This document shows positions 23,537 to 35,317 of a DNA stretch of 64,000 bases, piece after piece. Location: positions 310,001 to 374,000 of the forward strand of contig CAJNOJ010000087.1 in assembly GCA_905250025.1 (NCBI GenBank). The letters are read 5' to 3'. The DNA is from Adineta ricciae (lineage: Eukaryota; Rotifera; Eurotatoria; Adinetida; Adinetidae). The position numbers were made by a program, and so were the translations under genes. Numbering within the stretch: position 1 is the stretch's first letter; the number at the start of each line of letters is the position of its first letter. The notes below the pieces were generated by a model. It saw only the letters and a list, made by a program, of their open reading frames with translations, did not search any database and was not told where the DNA came from.

Positions 23537-26034
23537 ATGTCTTGGTATCATTCAACATTGTTAAATACCGATCGACGTCCATCGCGTATAATTGCAAGTT
23601 GTAAACAATTTTCACGACGTGTTAGTGTTGGTATTTCACGAGCGGTTCGTCGTATACAAGTACCAGGTAAAGTTGAAACTAGAAAGCTAAGTATTCACAT
23701 TTTCATATTGTTTTTATTCAAAATAGATGGTCTTGCTCTGTTGAACTGTATAATATAGGAAGACTAGTCACTCTTTCATCCATATATACGTCTGACAGAG
23801 TAGAAAATAATAAGAAATATCAATGAAGTATCTCTTTTGCGTGTTAGACTGTGTAGAATGCGAGTCATGATCATGACGTTTCAATAGTTGACAAGTTGCG
23901 AACATCTGTGAAGTATTTCTTGACAGCTGGTTTCCTAACCAATTACTGTAACAGTAATATGTGTGTGACTGACTGACTGACTGCCGTATCCGCGTTCATT
24001 TCTATTTTGAATGATTCTTAAATGAAAACGATCAGTTTGAATTGATTCCGTAGAATAAAGCAACTAAGGCTGTAGAGTAAAAAGGCTTTTAAGTAAATTT
24101 ATACCCGAAAAGACTTTTTTTCTGATTAACACAGGTTATTGAGTCTGGCCGTCGTTGGTCTATATCCATGATGGAATCGCCTCCGTTTTGATACTATCTT
24201 TATCGTCATCATCTGATCGAGCTGTGAATAAATTAATTGCTGAAGTGATTATTGTTTCTTTTCCGTAGTTTATATTCGATAAGTGACACTGTATTCTTCT
24301 GATAATCAATTACTCGGAAATCTTTTTTCTTTTTCGATACAAATCGAATAAATTCACTTGACTAGAAACAAATTGATTTACACTCTAGACGACAGGCGTC
24401 TTGTCAACAAAACATTCTGATATCGATTGAGTTCATGGAGATGACATAACATATTTCCATCAATTAATTAGTATCATCAATACATGTATAACATAGATAT
24501 AACACATATATGGCGGAGCGGATGTTTACAAGAAAGTGTGTTATTCTTTACTGTAGAGTATAGCTATGAATCCAACTGTTCGTTATTTTTTTTTTCTAAT
24601 TGATTGTAAACATGAATAATGGAATGTTGTTCCAAGTTGAAAAGTTCCCATTGTACGCTGTGAATTCAAATGGGAATCGTTGTTTTGATCAAACATTAGT
24701 CATATATTATTTATTTGATCAAACTCTCGGTTTTTATATGGATATTTGTCTAGACTGTTCATAAATTATTTTATGTGCTTAGGCATGACGAACTGATGAT
24801 AGTAATTGAAACGAGTTGCCTAAATGTCATCTTTTGCTCTCAGCTTGATACACAAGCAAATAGTCAAAAAAGAAGAAGACCGGAAAGATAGAATAGAAGT
24901 TTCTGATAGAGATAGGTCGTCAGCATGCGTCGAATAGTTCATAACTGTTTATATAACTAAGAGTCATGGGTGCTAACATAGCTGCATTTTCTGAGGGACA
25001 ATATAATTTCAATGTTAGTAAACGCAAACGATTGAAACGAAGAGGTACGTATGGTACGAGTCGCAATGGAAGTCGTAATGAATAAAAAGTATTGATTGAA
25101 TGAATTTTGTTTGTGTTCAAACTTAGATAATCGATTGGATGGTGGCCAATCAAAAAATCTTCAACATCCACGTTCATTAGATGAAATTGTTAAATGCACT
25201 CGATTTTCCAAGTCTGAAGTTCGTCTTCTTTATCGAGGTTTTAAGCAGGTACGAATGATATTCTTTGTTTAAAATCAAAGATTACTTTGCCCTTTTTGTT
25301 CAAATGTAAATCAGGAATGTCCTAGTGGAAATGTAAGCGAAGAACGATTACGTGAAATTTATGTGCAAATTTTTCCTCAAGGAAGTAAGATGCACTATTT
25401 GAATTACTCATCTTTGTTTATCTTGTTTCTTCATGTAGATGCACTCAGATATACTCATTTACTCTTTTCCGTGCTCGATCGAAATCACAAAGGAACATTC
25501 ACATTTGATGTAAATCTATTCGTCATCTTTTATAAAATGTTCCCTGATAAAGTATATTTCACTTTCTAGGATTATATATTGACACTGTCAGTACTATGTC
25601 GCGGAACGATTGACGAGAAATTACGATGGATTTTTCGTTTATATGACATTAATGGCGAAGGATCAATAACACGAGATAGTGTTGCTGAAGTTATTCTATC
25701 GTTCTATGATCTTCTCGGTAGATCTGTGCAACCTCGTGTCGAAGAAGAAGATGTTCAAGAGCATGTTGATAGAATTTTTGAAGTATGCATAACGAAGAGA
25801 GAAGAGGAAAGACAAGATGAAAAATGACTTGAATTTATTTTAGAGTATTCTGTCAACATCAACTGAAGAAATAGCATTAGAAGATTTCATCGAATATTGT
25901 AAACACGTAGGTTACTTTCAAGCCTTACCGATTGAAATTCTGTAGTTGAAGACGAAAAATAACTTTTTCATGTTTGTTTCTTTTAGAAACCTCAATTAAT
26001 TGAATCAATTCAGACATTATCGTGTTGCATATAA
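23537..26034 (+). CDS. KChIP-like neuronal calcium sensor (Kv4-interacting), two alternative first exons
   Basis: Common exons: 25127-25248, 25315-25384, 25439-25509, 25570-25782, 25844-25906, 25987-26034. Either first exon 1a (23537-23666, 43 codons, MSWYHSTLLNTDRRPSRI) or 1b (24966-25044, 26 codons, MGANIAAFSEGQYNF) joins in the same phase 1; 238 or 221 aa. The NCS core matches KCNIP proteins: FSKSEVRLLYRGFKQECPSG, YVQIFPQG, LRGTI-type LCRGTIDEKLRWIFRLYDI and EHVDRIFE. Form 1b begins MGANIA, a plausible N-myristoylation site like that of KChIP1; form 1a has basic residues and one Cys (ASCKQF). EF2 is DRNHKGTFTFD, EF3 is DINGEGSITRDS; EF4 has lost its loop (SILSTSTEEIALEDF). Likely role: Ca2+-dependent regulation of Kv4-type channels. 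Confidence 0.9.
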
Positions 26035-26073
26035 AAAAATCCTTTCGGAAGATTCATGTATTTGTCTATTTAA

Positions 26074-26631
26074 TCAAAATTTTTCTTCCATTGGAAATCG
26101 ATTTGCTTCCATCATTTTATCACGAGCTATGACATCAGGTGGATATGGTGTACGTCGGTTCAATACACGAATATCAGTGGCCGGATTCACCGATCGAAAT
26201 GACGTTGGATGCTGCGGACGAGTTGAACCTTGAATGTTCGATCTAAATATGTCGTTTCTATTTTCATTGCGTCTGTAACTGTTGTTGACTGGATATGATT
26301 GATCATTAGTACGTGAAGAATAAGACTCTTCGCCGATAGTACTCATCGTATCAGGATAATATTGAGGTCCATCACGTTTATTTGATGATTTAACGTATTT
26401 CGAAGGTTTTATCGGTATTGGAGCTATCGGTGTAGAATGTTGATCTGTTGTCATAGATGAAGATCTTGATAATATTTGAACTGGTGACATGATTCTTGGA
26501 TTAGGTGGCTTTTTACATCGCATATAGATATATATAATAGAAATAATGATGACTGCGATGAATGTAACACCTGCCCATGATATACTAACAAGCACCAGAA
26601 TAGTTAATAGATCGTTTGAAAAAGGCTCCAT
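26074..26631 (-). CDS. Unrecognised single-pass membrane protein
   Basis: One uninterrupted frame of 185 aa. Residues 1-8 are short and extracellular-like. Residues 9-37 form a strong transmembrane segment (LTILVLVSISWAGVTFIAVI continuing IISIIYIYM), followed by the stop-transfer motif RCKK. The remaining 145 residues are a cytosolic, Ser/Pro/Arg/Asn-rich disordered tail with several Tyr residues (QYYPDT, RTPYPPDV). No family recognised. It lies tail-to-tail with the KChIP-like gene, the stop codons only about 40 bp apart, so their 3' UTRs probably overlap. Confidence 0.65.
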   Translation of the reverse strand: MEPFSNDLLTILVLVSISWAGVTFIAVIIISIIYIYMRCKKPPNPRIMSPVQILSRSSSMTTDQHSTPIAPIPIKPSKYVKSSNKRDGPQYYPDTMSTIGEESYSSRTNDQSYPVNNSYRRNENRNDIFRSNIQGSTRPQHPTSFRSVNPATDIRVLNRRTPYPPDVIARDKMMEANRFPMEEKF

Positions 26632-27025
26632 GATTTGTTGTACTTTTTTCTTTTCACTTGTCGTTTGATCGTATTTGTCAAAACTTTTATCAATAAACGA
26701 CTTTTATCGTCAGTCAGTCGTTTTTCTTCCTTCAACAACTCTTTTGAATATCAGTATTATATACTCGTTTCGAATTTTATTACTTTTAGAGATAATCGTC
26801 TTAAAATTTATGCAAAATAAAAACGTTTGCGTCTTATCTGAAAAGTATATTTCAATGAAATTTGACAATAACAAATATTAGTAATTAGAATAAGTGAGAT
26901 ATTTATCAATTCGATTCTAGAGTTGTGTCATGATCTCTGTGTATAGATACGCATTACCCAAAACTCTACTCTTCAACGATTGCTTAGTATAAGAAAATGC
27001 GCTCTTTTATAAATACCTTCTACTA
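26632..27025. other. Divergent intergenic region
   Basis: About 390 bp between two divergently oriented putative genes; A+T-rich, with short open frames of biased composition that I do not credit. Confidence 0.45.
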
Positions 27026-27931
27026 ATGTTTCGCAATGTTACTGGCGCACAAGAAGCTGCTGTACATAGACAATCGCTCGATAGTTTACCGAATGGTAGT
27101 AAGCCGATTCGATTAATCAAAGATATTCAGTCAGATGATATTGCGGAAGCCTATTCGGATCTGATGAATAAATGGTCCAATCAGCGCGAACAGTTAATTG
27201 AAAATCTAGAACAACTTGAGAAACATAACAAAACATTTCCTCAAGATATTCAACGCGTAAAAAATCTCATCGAATGTCTCAATGAACTGATAAACAATGG
27301 CGAAATCGATAAAAATTGCCATGAACTATTAAATGATACAAATGAAAATATTCAACCAGCACCCGAAACCTACGCTCTACCTCGAAAATCATTAGGTGAT
27401 AGATCCATACGATTAGCACGACATTCTTCAAAAACGATACCTGACGATGCAAGTTGCTCGTCGGAAAAAATATCGTCAAGAACAACTTTAACACAACAGG
27501 TAATATAAGAAGAAGATGTACTTTTCTCATGACTAAAATTAAGTATAGAGATTGATGTTGTAAATTTTCGTTATTCAGTTGTGACATACGCTATCGACTT
27601 TCTTTTATATTCTTGTGAGAGTAGGAGTGAATTTATGATGAAAGAGCATGACTTAATCTTGTACTGAATAGTGCAGAATGATATCAGATCTATTATCATT
27701 CAAAACACATGTTGCACTTTTGCTTAGACTGACCGCCGAAGAAATTCCGATCGGCAACAACGAACCAAAAAGATCGACTATGATGGTTTGTCAAGATCTG
27801 ATCGATCTACTGGAAATATGACAGCTGGTATTAAGTTTTATGCCGTTGCTGATCTTTTTCGTAATGATCAAGCTGATTCGAAAAGAAGCAGTGAAAGAAA
27901 GCATTATTTTGCGTCATCCGTAATAGAGTGA
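27026..27931 (+). CDS. Unrecognised Ser/Arg/Lys-rich protein with short coiled coil
   Basis: Two exons: 27026-27499 and 27728-27931; 225 aa, phase-0 junction. The intron is 228 nt, longer than the local norm. Residues about 33-90 (DIAEAYSDLMNKWSNQREQL through QRVKNLIECLNELI) are helical and coiled-coil-like. The rest is polar: RKSLGDRSIRLARHSSK, then a second-exon stretch rich in Arg/Asp (TDRRNSDRQQRTKKIDYDG). No family recognised; the orientation is the same as RUNDC1, whose start lies 220 bp downstream. The second exon is supported by frame and composition only. Confidence 0.55.
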
Positions 27932-28151
27932 CATCTGGAAAGAGAATGAATTTGACCCAAATCGTTCGAAAAGTTTTATTATTCGAAATAAATACCGATC
28001 ACATCATATCCTAACAAAAGTGTGCTTGCTTGTTCTGTTTTGTGCTAAAACGATGAGATCATAATCTTTTGTTGCAACGACGAAAACGTGTCACGGTTGA
28101 GTCCATTCGATGATTATTTTTTGAAAACATCGACTACAAGTAACATCAATC

Positions 28152-30626
28152 ATGTCGCACGAAAGTATGTCTTACCGACCTATGGTAACCACAAATGAAG
28201 AATTGAACGATGAAAAGTGGTCAATGACCGATCGATTAACTCCGATAGGCGGTCCGTCGTCCGATACGGAATATGGCAAAAGGTATGTGCGTTTGTCTCG
28301 ATTGCTTTCATCTGTTAATCTATCAGATGCTTTCTCGAATTATTTTAGTGCCGATGAAGAATTCAATGAAAGAGACGTATTACTAGAAGAACACGAACAA
28401 TTAACAACTTCACTTGCTGCACTAACTCGCCATTTTGCACATGTGCAGTTACGGTTACAGCAAGTTGTGTCCGCACCCACGCCCGAGGACCGTGAGGTAA
28501 AACGAGGACATTTTTCCATTTGAGTTTCTCTTTTTTTTCTATTTTTCTAGAACTTACTTTTAGAGTTACATGAATTTGCATCGAATGGTATACCAGACAT
28601 CATGTGTCAAACAACTATCGATGTACAAGAACAAGTGATCGAAGGAGAGAAATGCCGCGAAAAAGAATTTATCAATGAATTAAAACAAAAATTGGATGAA
28701 CTAGAACATTATGCAGCTGCATCTGGTTCCTTGGAGGGTGCACCAACGTCTGTGATGATAGAAAAACAGCGTATACTTATCGATCAATTAAGACACAAAC
28801 TTCATCTTCAATTGGATGATGCCTCTGTTTCGAAATTATCGTTCGTAGAACTACGAATAAATAACGTTTGTTTACTGATCATTTTCTATTGACCTATTTA
28901 GTGCCGAAGAATTAAGAAAATTGGTGGACCAAGCTATATATCAGGTACGAGTCTTCAAGCATGTGACAACGAATATTATATAAGAGAATTTACTGTTTCC
29001 ATCATTGTAGTTAACAAATCCAGTAAAACTGAAAGAAAACCTAATCAATCAAATGCGTACCCAAATCGGTGATTTAGAAAAATTCATTGAATTTCTTAAA
29101 AGTAACCATGATCTTCCTTTGCTCGGCCGATTGAATTCTAATCTTCAATTGTAGGTGACTCCATCAATTCAGCATCAGTGGCAGTGACGACCAATGATTC
29201 TGTTCCATCTTCTCCTCAAAGTGTACAATCACCCTTACTCATCAAATCGAAATCTCATTCTGTATATTCTGAATTTGCACATACCTTTCACACTTTTGTT
29301 CTCTGTTCAGACAGCTGCCCTTCCATCATCAAAGATTTCGCAATCAACAAATCCATTTTCCTCCCGTTCTCAAACTGAACACCATTCATCGAACATAGCA
29401 CAATCCTTGAAGAAACTCTTCGTTTTAACTCAACTCTACACATTTTTACTATTAACCTGTGGTACGCGATCAATGAAGAAAAACAAAACAAAACCAACAT
29501 CGAATATGACAAAGGATATCATCGCAAAAAAGCATTTTGGGTAAAGTTCCTACAGGAAGGCATTTCTTTTATACAATATTTTTTAATTGATTAGAGATGT
29601 TCGAGCTAAACTTGAAATGGCCATCGAAAATGTTCTCAAAGCCGTCCAATTAAATCAAATAGTACCAAGTGATATCGACGACACTGCGGAAGTTGGCATA
29701 GAAAAATTGCATAGCGTGACGAACCGATCATTCAATTTTGTTTAGAATGAATGTGACTCAACAGGAGTGATTTTCTGTGTTCGAAACGAACTTGCACCTG
29801 CCCTTTGTTCTTTACTGGAACATGGTCTTTACGAAGTATGAATTGTTGTTCTTGACAGAGTTTGATTTTCCTTCTTCGTAGACTAGTTATTCAACATCTC
29901 TGACGATCTTCGGATGTTTTTCAAGTAAATTAGCTAATAATAATTCTACATCGAGTGAAACAATGCATGCGTGGAAATTATTTTTGAAATATTATGAATT
30001 AAAAGTACGTTAGACTTGGACAAAAAAATATATTGAGAACAAATTCGGATTTTCTTTGAAGCATGGAGATGAATTCGTCAATAGTCCAGCTCGTAGACTT
30101 TCACAGACCTTTTCACTGGATGTTGTCGGTGGTAAACCGATAACAATGAGACAAGTACGAGAAAATACGACAAAGTTGCAAAAACGAGAACTTTTCTCTG
30201 TGTGTATATGTCAATTTTAGTCATTGTTAAGTGGTATCGATATGGTTGCCAAATTACATGAAAAGCATGCAAAGTCAATGGATGCATGTTTCAAATCATT
30301 CGTATGTCATGCGTTGAAGTATGTCACTATAATTGTAATCTTTCAAATGAATGAATGACTGTTTAGTGAAAAGAAACTTGTTCCATTTCTTCGAATTATT
30401 CTCAAAACTGGACAAATTGTTGAAAATGATTATCAACCATGGAGTTACACAAAGCAAACTGGTAAATTGTCGTTTGTTTTCGTTAATAGAATCTAGTTTG
30501 AATGATAATGTAACAGGTTTCAATGATGCTCTTCATTCACTCTCTCGGTTGAGCTCAATTGATTTTCGACTTCCAGTTGATCTTGCCGTTCGTCGGTTCG
30601 TCAGTAATCAAGATCTAATCGAATAA
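28152..30626 (+). CDS. RUNDC1: RUN domain-containing protein RUNDC1
   Basis: Thirteen exons: 28152-28496, 28551-28840, 28902-28944, 29011-29101, 29155-29261, 29311-29540, 29595-29691, 29746-29835, 29882-30004, 30062-30154, 30221-30318, 30367-30461, 30517-30626; 603 aa against about 613 in human. An N-terminal coiled coil (LLEEHEQLTTSLAALTRHFA, KQKLDELEHY) leads through a Ser-rich middle to the C-terminal RUN domain: CVRNELAPALCSLLEHGLYE, FVCHALNEKKLVPFLRIIL, YQPWSYTKQTGF and LSSIDFRLPVDLAVRRF, all matching RUNDC1 in order. RUN domains bind Rab/Rap-type small GTPases; vertebrate RUNDC1 has been linked to p53 regulation and autophagy. A hydrophobic run in exon 6 (VLTQLYTFLLLTCG) is unexpected for this family. 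The donor at 29692 (GTTGGC) is weak but restores the frame. Confidence 0.92.
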
Positions 30627-31268
30627 TTCATTGATATCAGCGGCAATCCATCTAGTCATTAACTTATTTTCGAGAAAATCTCGACGCACAAGTATCGAAA
30701 CATGTACTTCTCTACAATACAGTAACATGTGTTAGGAATGCGAATCTCTTTCTTTTGTGGTATTCCGCGTAACTTTTATTATCTTTTCTTTGGATTTTCT
30801 TGTGGTAAAGCGATTGTGTGCTGTGCATTTTTAGCAAAAAAGACACGAAGTATATCAATCAGCTTGGATTGCTTTGATCAAAACAAATTCTCATATCTTA
30901 TCGTTTTAGATCATAGAATGAATTCCACATGACACAAGAGTAAGTTTCTTTTTACTTCAAACTATGCTATAGACGAATCTTCTCGATGCATTCCAGATTT
31001 TTCCGACGATCCGGATGCATAGCTTAACATTTTGATGTCTAATAGAATCATTATCTTGATCTTCATATTCGATTTCTTTCCATCTTGTTTCCACCATCAG
31101 TTGTATGTACTCGATAACTTTCACTTACGCTAATGAAGGAATAAATGTTTCTAAACTTGATCGATGCCCTTCCGTAAGTACATGAAAATCGACATTTGAT
31201 AATTGAAACTGGTTTGTTATTCAACCGAAACTTTCCCGCACAAAATGTTTGAACGATATTTCAGATAA
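30627..31268. other. Intergenic region or non-coding leader exons
   Basis: About 640 bp. An open stretch near 31107-31173 ending in GTAAGT could be a 5' UTR exon of the next gene (it joins out of frame with its coding exon), but no gene can be supported here. Confidence 0.4.
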
Positions 31269-31993
31269 ATGAATACTGAGTTCAGTCCTGGCGTCGATCC
31301 TGAAGAAGTAAGTAATATTTCCACTGAAGAGCTTTCTTATTTTTGTATTATCTAGATCAAACAATATCTGCATGGACTCGGTCTCATACCAGTCGATGAA
31401 TATTACAGTAATTCTTTCGTATGCACGTTCCTGATATGATTTCTAGTTTGTAGTTCAATTGAGACAAATGTTGAAACGTCAGGAACAATCATCGAAGACG
31501 ACAAATGAGCAAATACAACGTAAACTAGCTGAAAACGGAATTCACAAAGATGATCTATCGAAAAATTTTTCAGTAATTACACATGTGTTTGATTAGAATT
31601 GATGTTTCAATAACAAATATTATCATTTTAGTTACTGTGTCCACGAAAGCGGGTATCTTTTTCACCAGTCATCACTCGTAAGCGCGGTAAAAGGAAAAAT
31701 TTGCATTACTTCTCATGCATTAGTCAGATATTCCTTTCAGGAAAAGCAATTAAAAAGCGAACACCATCTGCAAGTCAATTAACTACTGTCACGACTACCG
31801 TGATTACATCATCAACACCAATGAATGATCAATCGGTGAGAAATGAAATCATTCTGTCATATTGGACGGTTTTTTTTTATAATTATTTCTCATTCTTTAG
31901 TCTACACAAAAACGAACGGAGGAATCAAATATAATCGGTTATGATCAACCATTAGATTTACGTGTACGAACTAAATCGGCCAGTAAATTGTGA
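31269..31993 (+). CDS. Unrecognised protein with RVxF-type PP1-docking motif
   Basis: Six exons: 31269-31307, 31356-31407, 31454-31572, 31632-31677, 31741-31835, 31901-31993; 147 aa. The phase bookkeeping is exact across all junctions and introns are 46-65 nt, so the gene is probably real. The N-terminus MNTEFSPGVDPEEIKQYLHG continues LGLIPVDEYYIQLRQMLK and is helical. A conserved-looking island LLCPRKRVSFSPVITRKAIK contains KRVSF, which fits the PP1 RVxF consensus, next to an SP phospho-site. The tail ends QPLDLRVRTKSASKL. I do not recognise the family. The ATG is preceded by an in-frame stop in the same exon, which fixes the start if the exon model is right. Confidence 0.6.
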
Positions 31994-34900
31994 TAATGAT
32001 TAATGATTTTCTGTGTCAGATATACATAAACTTGTGTCTGTTAAAATTGATTCTATGTATAATAAAAATATATGTTTATACACTTCGAATAATTACGCCT
32101 TTTGCCTTCACAGTTGACAAATCGACTGTTGTACAAATTCGATTGAATTGTTTGCGTCATTCATGAGTGCTGTTTGTCACATCTCGACAGAACCTATCGT
32201 GTTTTGTCTACATTGTAGTAAATGCCCAGCATGACATCCAACGATTAGAAGTAAATGCAAAGCAAACATGTGTCTAGTTTCATTTCTCTCGGTATTTTCT
32301 GTCATCTCAATTATGCTTTGTCAAACGAAGATGTTTTCTCTTCGCCGAAAAAGACTCATCCTTCATCCATGTTCGATCTCTTAAGGAATAAGAGCTACTC
32401 GAATGGATAAGACAAATTCAGTGCATAAAATTAGTAACATACTGTTGTATTCAAGAGAAAATAACCTTGGAAACATCTGTGACAATTTCTATTCGATATC
32501 ATATCTTGTAAGATTACTGTACAAAAATGAACGAAAGTGACACTGATGTCTTCGCAATAGGATGAAACATAATAGACTGAAGTAATCTTCATAGTTGGAT
32601 TATTTCATGTCTCGTGAAATCATTATATTTGACTTACATAACCTATGTTACAGAGATGATGGTTGATTTCCGTTGAATTTCATATTGTTAATTTGAAGTT
32701 GATGAAAAGAATCTTCTCAGAAAAGAAATCCTCGCAGATGCACATCAGTTGATTGATATTATGTTTTCTTTTCTTTTCTATTCAAAGATTGGTGTTTTGT
32801 TCTATTAACAGCAACTATCGAAATACGATTGATGACAAATATCTTTCCTTGGTTCTTCTTTTCTTCTACTGGTAAACTAAATATTGACATTATTTAGACA
32901 TTTGATCAGAACTTCGACATCTAAAGAACAACATCAGAAGCCCGAAATGTGTGTACACAAAAAGTGTGTATCTTAGTTAAAGAAGAAGTAATTGAATGTT
33001 CCCGTTCGGTGACATTCAAATAGTGGTAAAAGTATACAGACACACATATAGACATTCAATCAAAATAAGTACGAGTGTGGGAAGAAAGTGTTTGAAAGAA
33101 AAAGTAATTCTTTCACCCTGCTCACACTTTAGGACAATGAAGAAAAAAACGAGAACCGTTTCATGCGTACTTTCTTTTCCACTCAGTAAAATCATCATTT
33201 TTTTTCTTTTTTTTTTTCTTCGTCGTTTTTTGCAGCTCATCATTACCGGACTTTTCGCAGCCGGGAATAATGTCACAGCCATCTCCGACTCTTTTTCTCT
33301 TTTCTGCCTACCACAGAAAGAGAAAAGCCACATAGACTCACACGTACATATACGTTCTTCCAATAAAACATGTTACTTTGCCGAATGTCGCTAGACAGTT
33401 AGACGGAGAGTGTACTCATTAGTGATTTAGCAACAAAAGCACCGACAGTAAGACGATTTGATGGTTAATTTTGTTGAAATAATATTTGAAGAATACAATA
33501 AAGAAAGAAAAAACGGAGAGAGGGAGAGAGAAGTGAATTTGAAGGCAAATTGCTGTTTTATTAGCAAATTAGCTTCTTTACACATCCAGGTAAGTTAATA
33601 AGATATTGTATTTCTTACATTTATTTTACACAGATACTTTACATTTGAAAAGCCACTAATAGAAGGAAATGATTAACATCGTATTGATAAGAGCAAAGAA
33701 AACGATAGAAAAGATACTTTTTAACAGACGGTTTCTTTCGTGTGAATATTGTGAGAAGTTTGATAAATTATTTGTTTGTTTTTTATGAAGGTAGAATTTT
33801 TGTGTATATTTGTTAAAAGAAAACATCATTAGGAACACAAAATTTGTTCTTTTTACCGATCACACACGATAATGCAAGTTGAAATTCAATTCTCGGTAAG
33901 ATTTCTCTTCTTCGTTGTTGCTCACAAAGAATTATGTAAATCTTTCTACTTATCTAACTTCAAGATCGTATGTTATTATTCAAACAAGACCTTGGTTTCA
34001 GAGATATTTATATTGTCGATGGAAGATAGACACTAGCTGAGATGTTTTCTTGATAACAGATACAATATGAAACGTCGCGAACGTGTTAGAACATCTATTC
34101 CGGATAAAAACAACAAACAAGTACTATCTCGATTGAAGACAACGCGCAGTAGAAGAAATTGTCGACTAATCTTAATAATCATCTGGTAGTTATTGAAAAC
34201 GTCACGCAAATCATTCGATTGAATGCGTGAGATTATACCAAGAAGAAAATTGTAGCATGTAAAACCAACTAATTTTCTTTAGGCATGTCATTTGACACTG
34301 CGAATGTCTCCTATCATAGTCATTTTCTCTTGCAATGAAGATTGAAACTTCTCACATGTCATCTTTTCTGTCTATTCGTTATCAACTACTCGAATACCAT
34401 GGAGAAAATTGAATGAACGATTTTGTTCATCATTTCTGCACACACTTGAATAACTTCTTCAAGTTGAAAATCAATCATTTTCTTCCTGCATGTTGATTGA
34501 TTCGGATTGTATTCATATTAGACGATTCAATGCTTAACCATTTCTTTTTCTTTCTCTTCTGTCCTATCGATTTCTTAAAGAATATTATTATTGAGTTTCC
34601 GTCTCGGTTTTTCTCTCTTTGATTTTCTCCGGAAATTGCCGGAAGCTATAGAAGATATAATAATTTTTTTTAGAAAAAATAGAATTTGTTTTGACGACTA
34701 CAACTCGATTTGAAATGTCCACATATTTTCACATAAGAAACATCTATGCATCATTCTAATCATGACAAATTAGTCCGCGTGATTCTTGAGAGGCTTTCGC
34801 TGAGACTAGTGATATAAATATACGAACCGATACTTTCATGACTTAACTTAACGAGCATGCCAATGAGAAACTATTTTGGTTTCTCTGATTATTCCAAAGG

Positions 34901-35317
34901 TAAATGTTCATCCTTGCTGTACGTTGTTTCATATCGGAACGAGAAGATAGTTTTAAGTAGAATAAAATGAAACCAGCTCTGAATTTTTCACTGGATAATG
35001 CCATAGTTTCATTGTCTATTAATAATAGCTACTGAGAAGTTTGTTGAGGAACGCATAACGACAAGGCCAGCTCTCTTGATTTCTGTTTTAGTTTGGCGAA
35101 GACCTACTTTCGTTCGAAGAAGAGGAGGAGGAGGAGGAGGAGGAATCAAAATAAATATTCATAGCGAGCCCATTTGTACCTTGCAACGATAGCGCACGGT
35201 CAAAGAGAATATTTAACTTCGGTAAATCTATCTGCTTACCATGAATAACGTTAATCTAGCCTTTTTTTTGTTTTTTTTCCGCTCTATTTTCAGATATAGT
35301 TGTTTAACTGAGCGACT
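31994..35317. other. Gene-poor region of about 3.3 kb
   Basis: No credible gene on either strand. Frames at 32996-33394 (+) and 33016-33363 (-) overlap each other and are of biased composition. The right end holds a (GGA)n run and a T-rich TATTTTCAG acceptor (about 35286) that serves the alpha-crystallin gene leader, so part of the stretch is its promoter and 5' intron. Confidence 0.55.
35117..35144. repeat. (GAA)n/(GGA)n purine tract
   Basis: GAAGAAGAGG followed by six or more AGG units about 180 bp upstream of the alpha-crystallin start codon. A GAGA-like promoter element is possible; function is not shown. Confidence 0.8.

Noticed and set aside
32996-33394. Overlapping frames of 132 and 115 codons on opposite strands
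   Set aside because: Mutually antisense, low complexity, no splice or family evidence.
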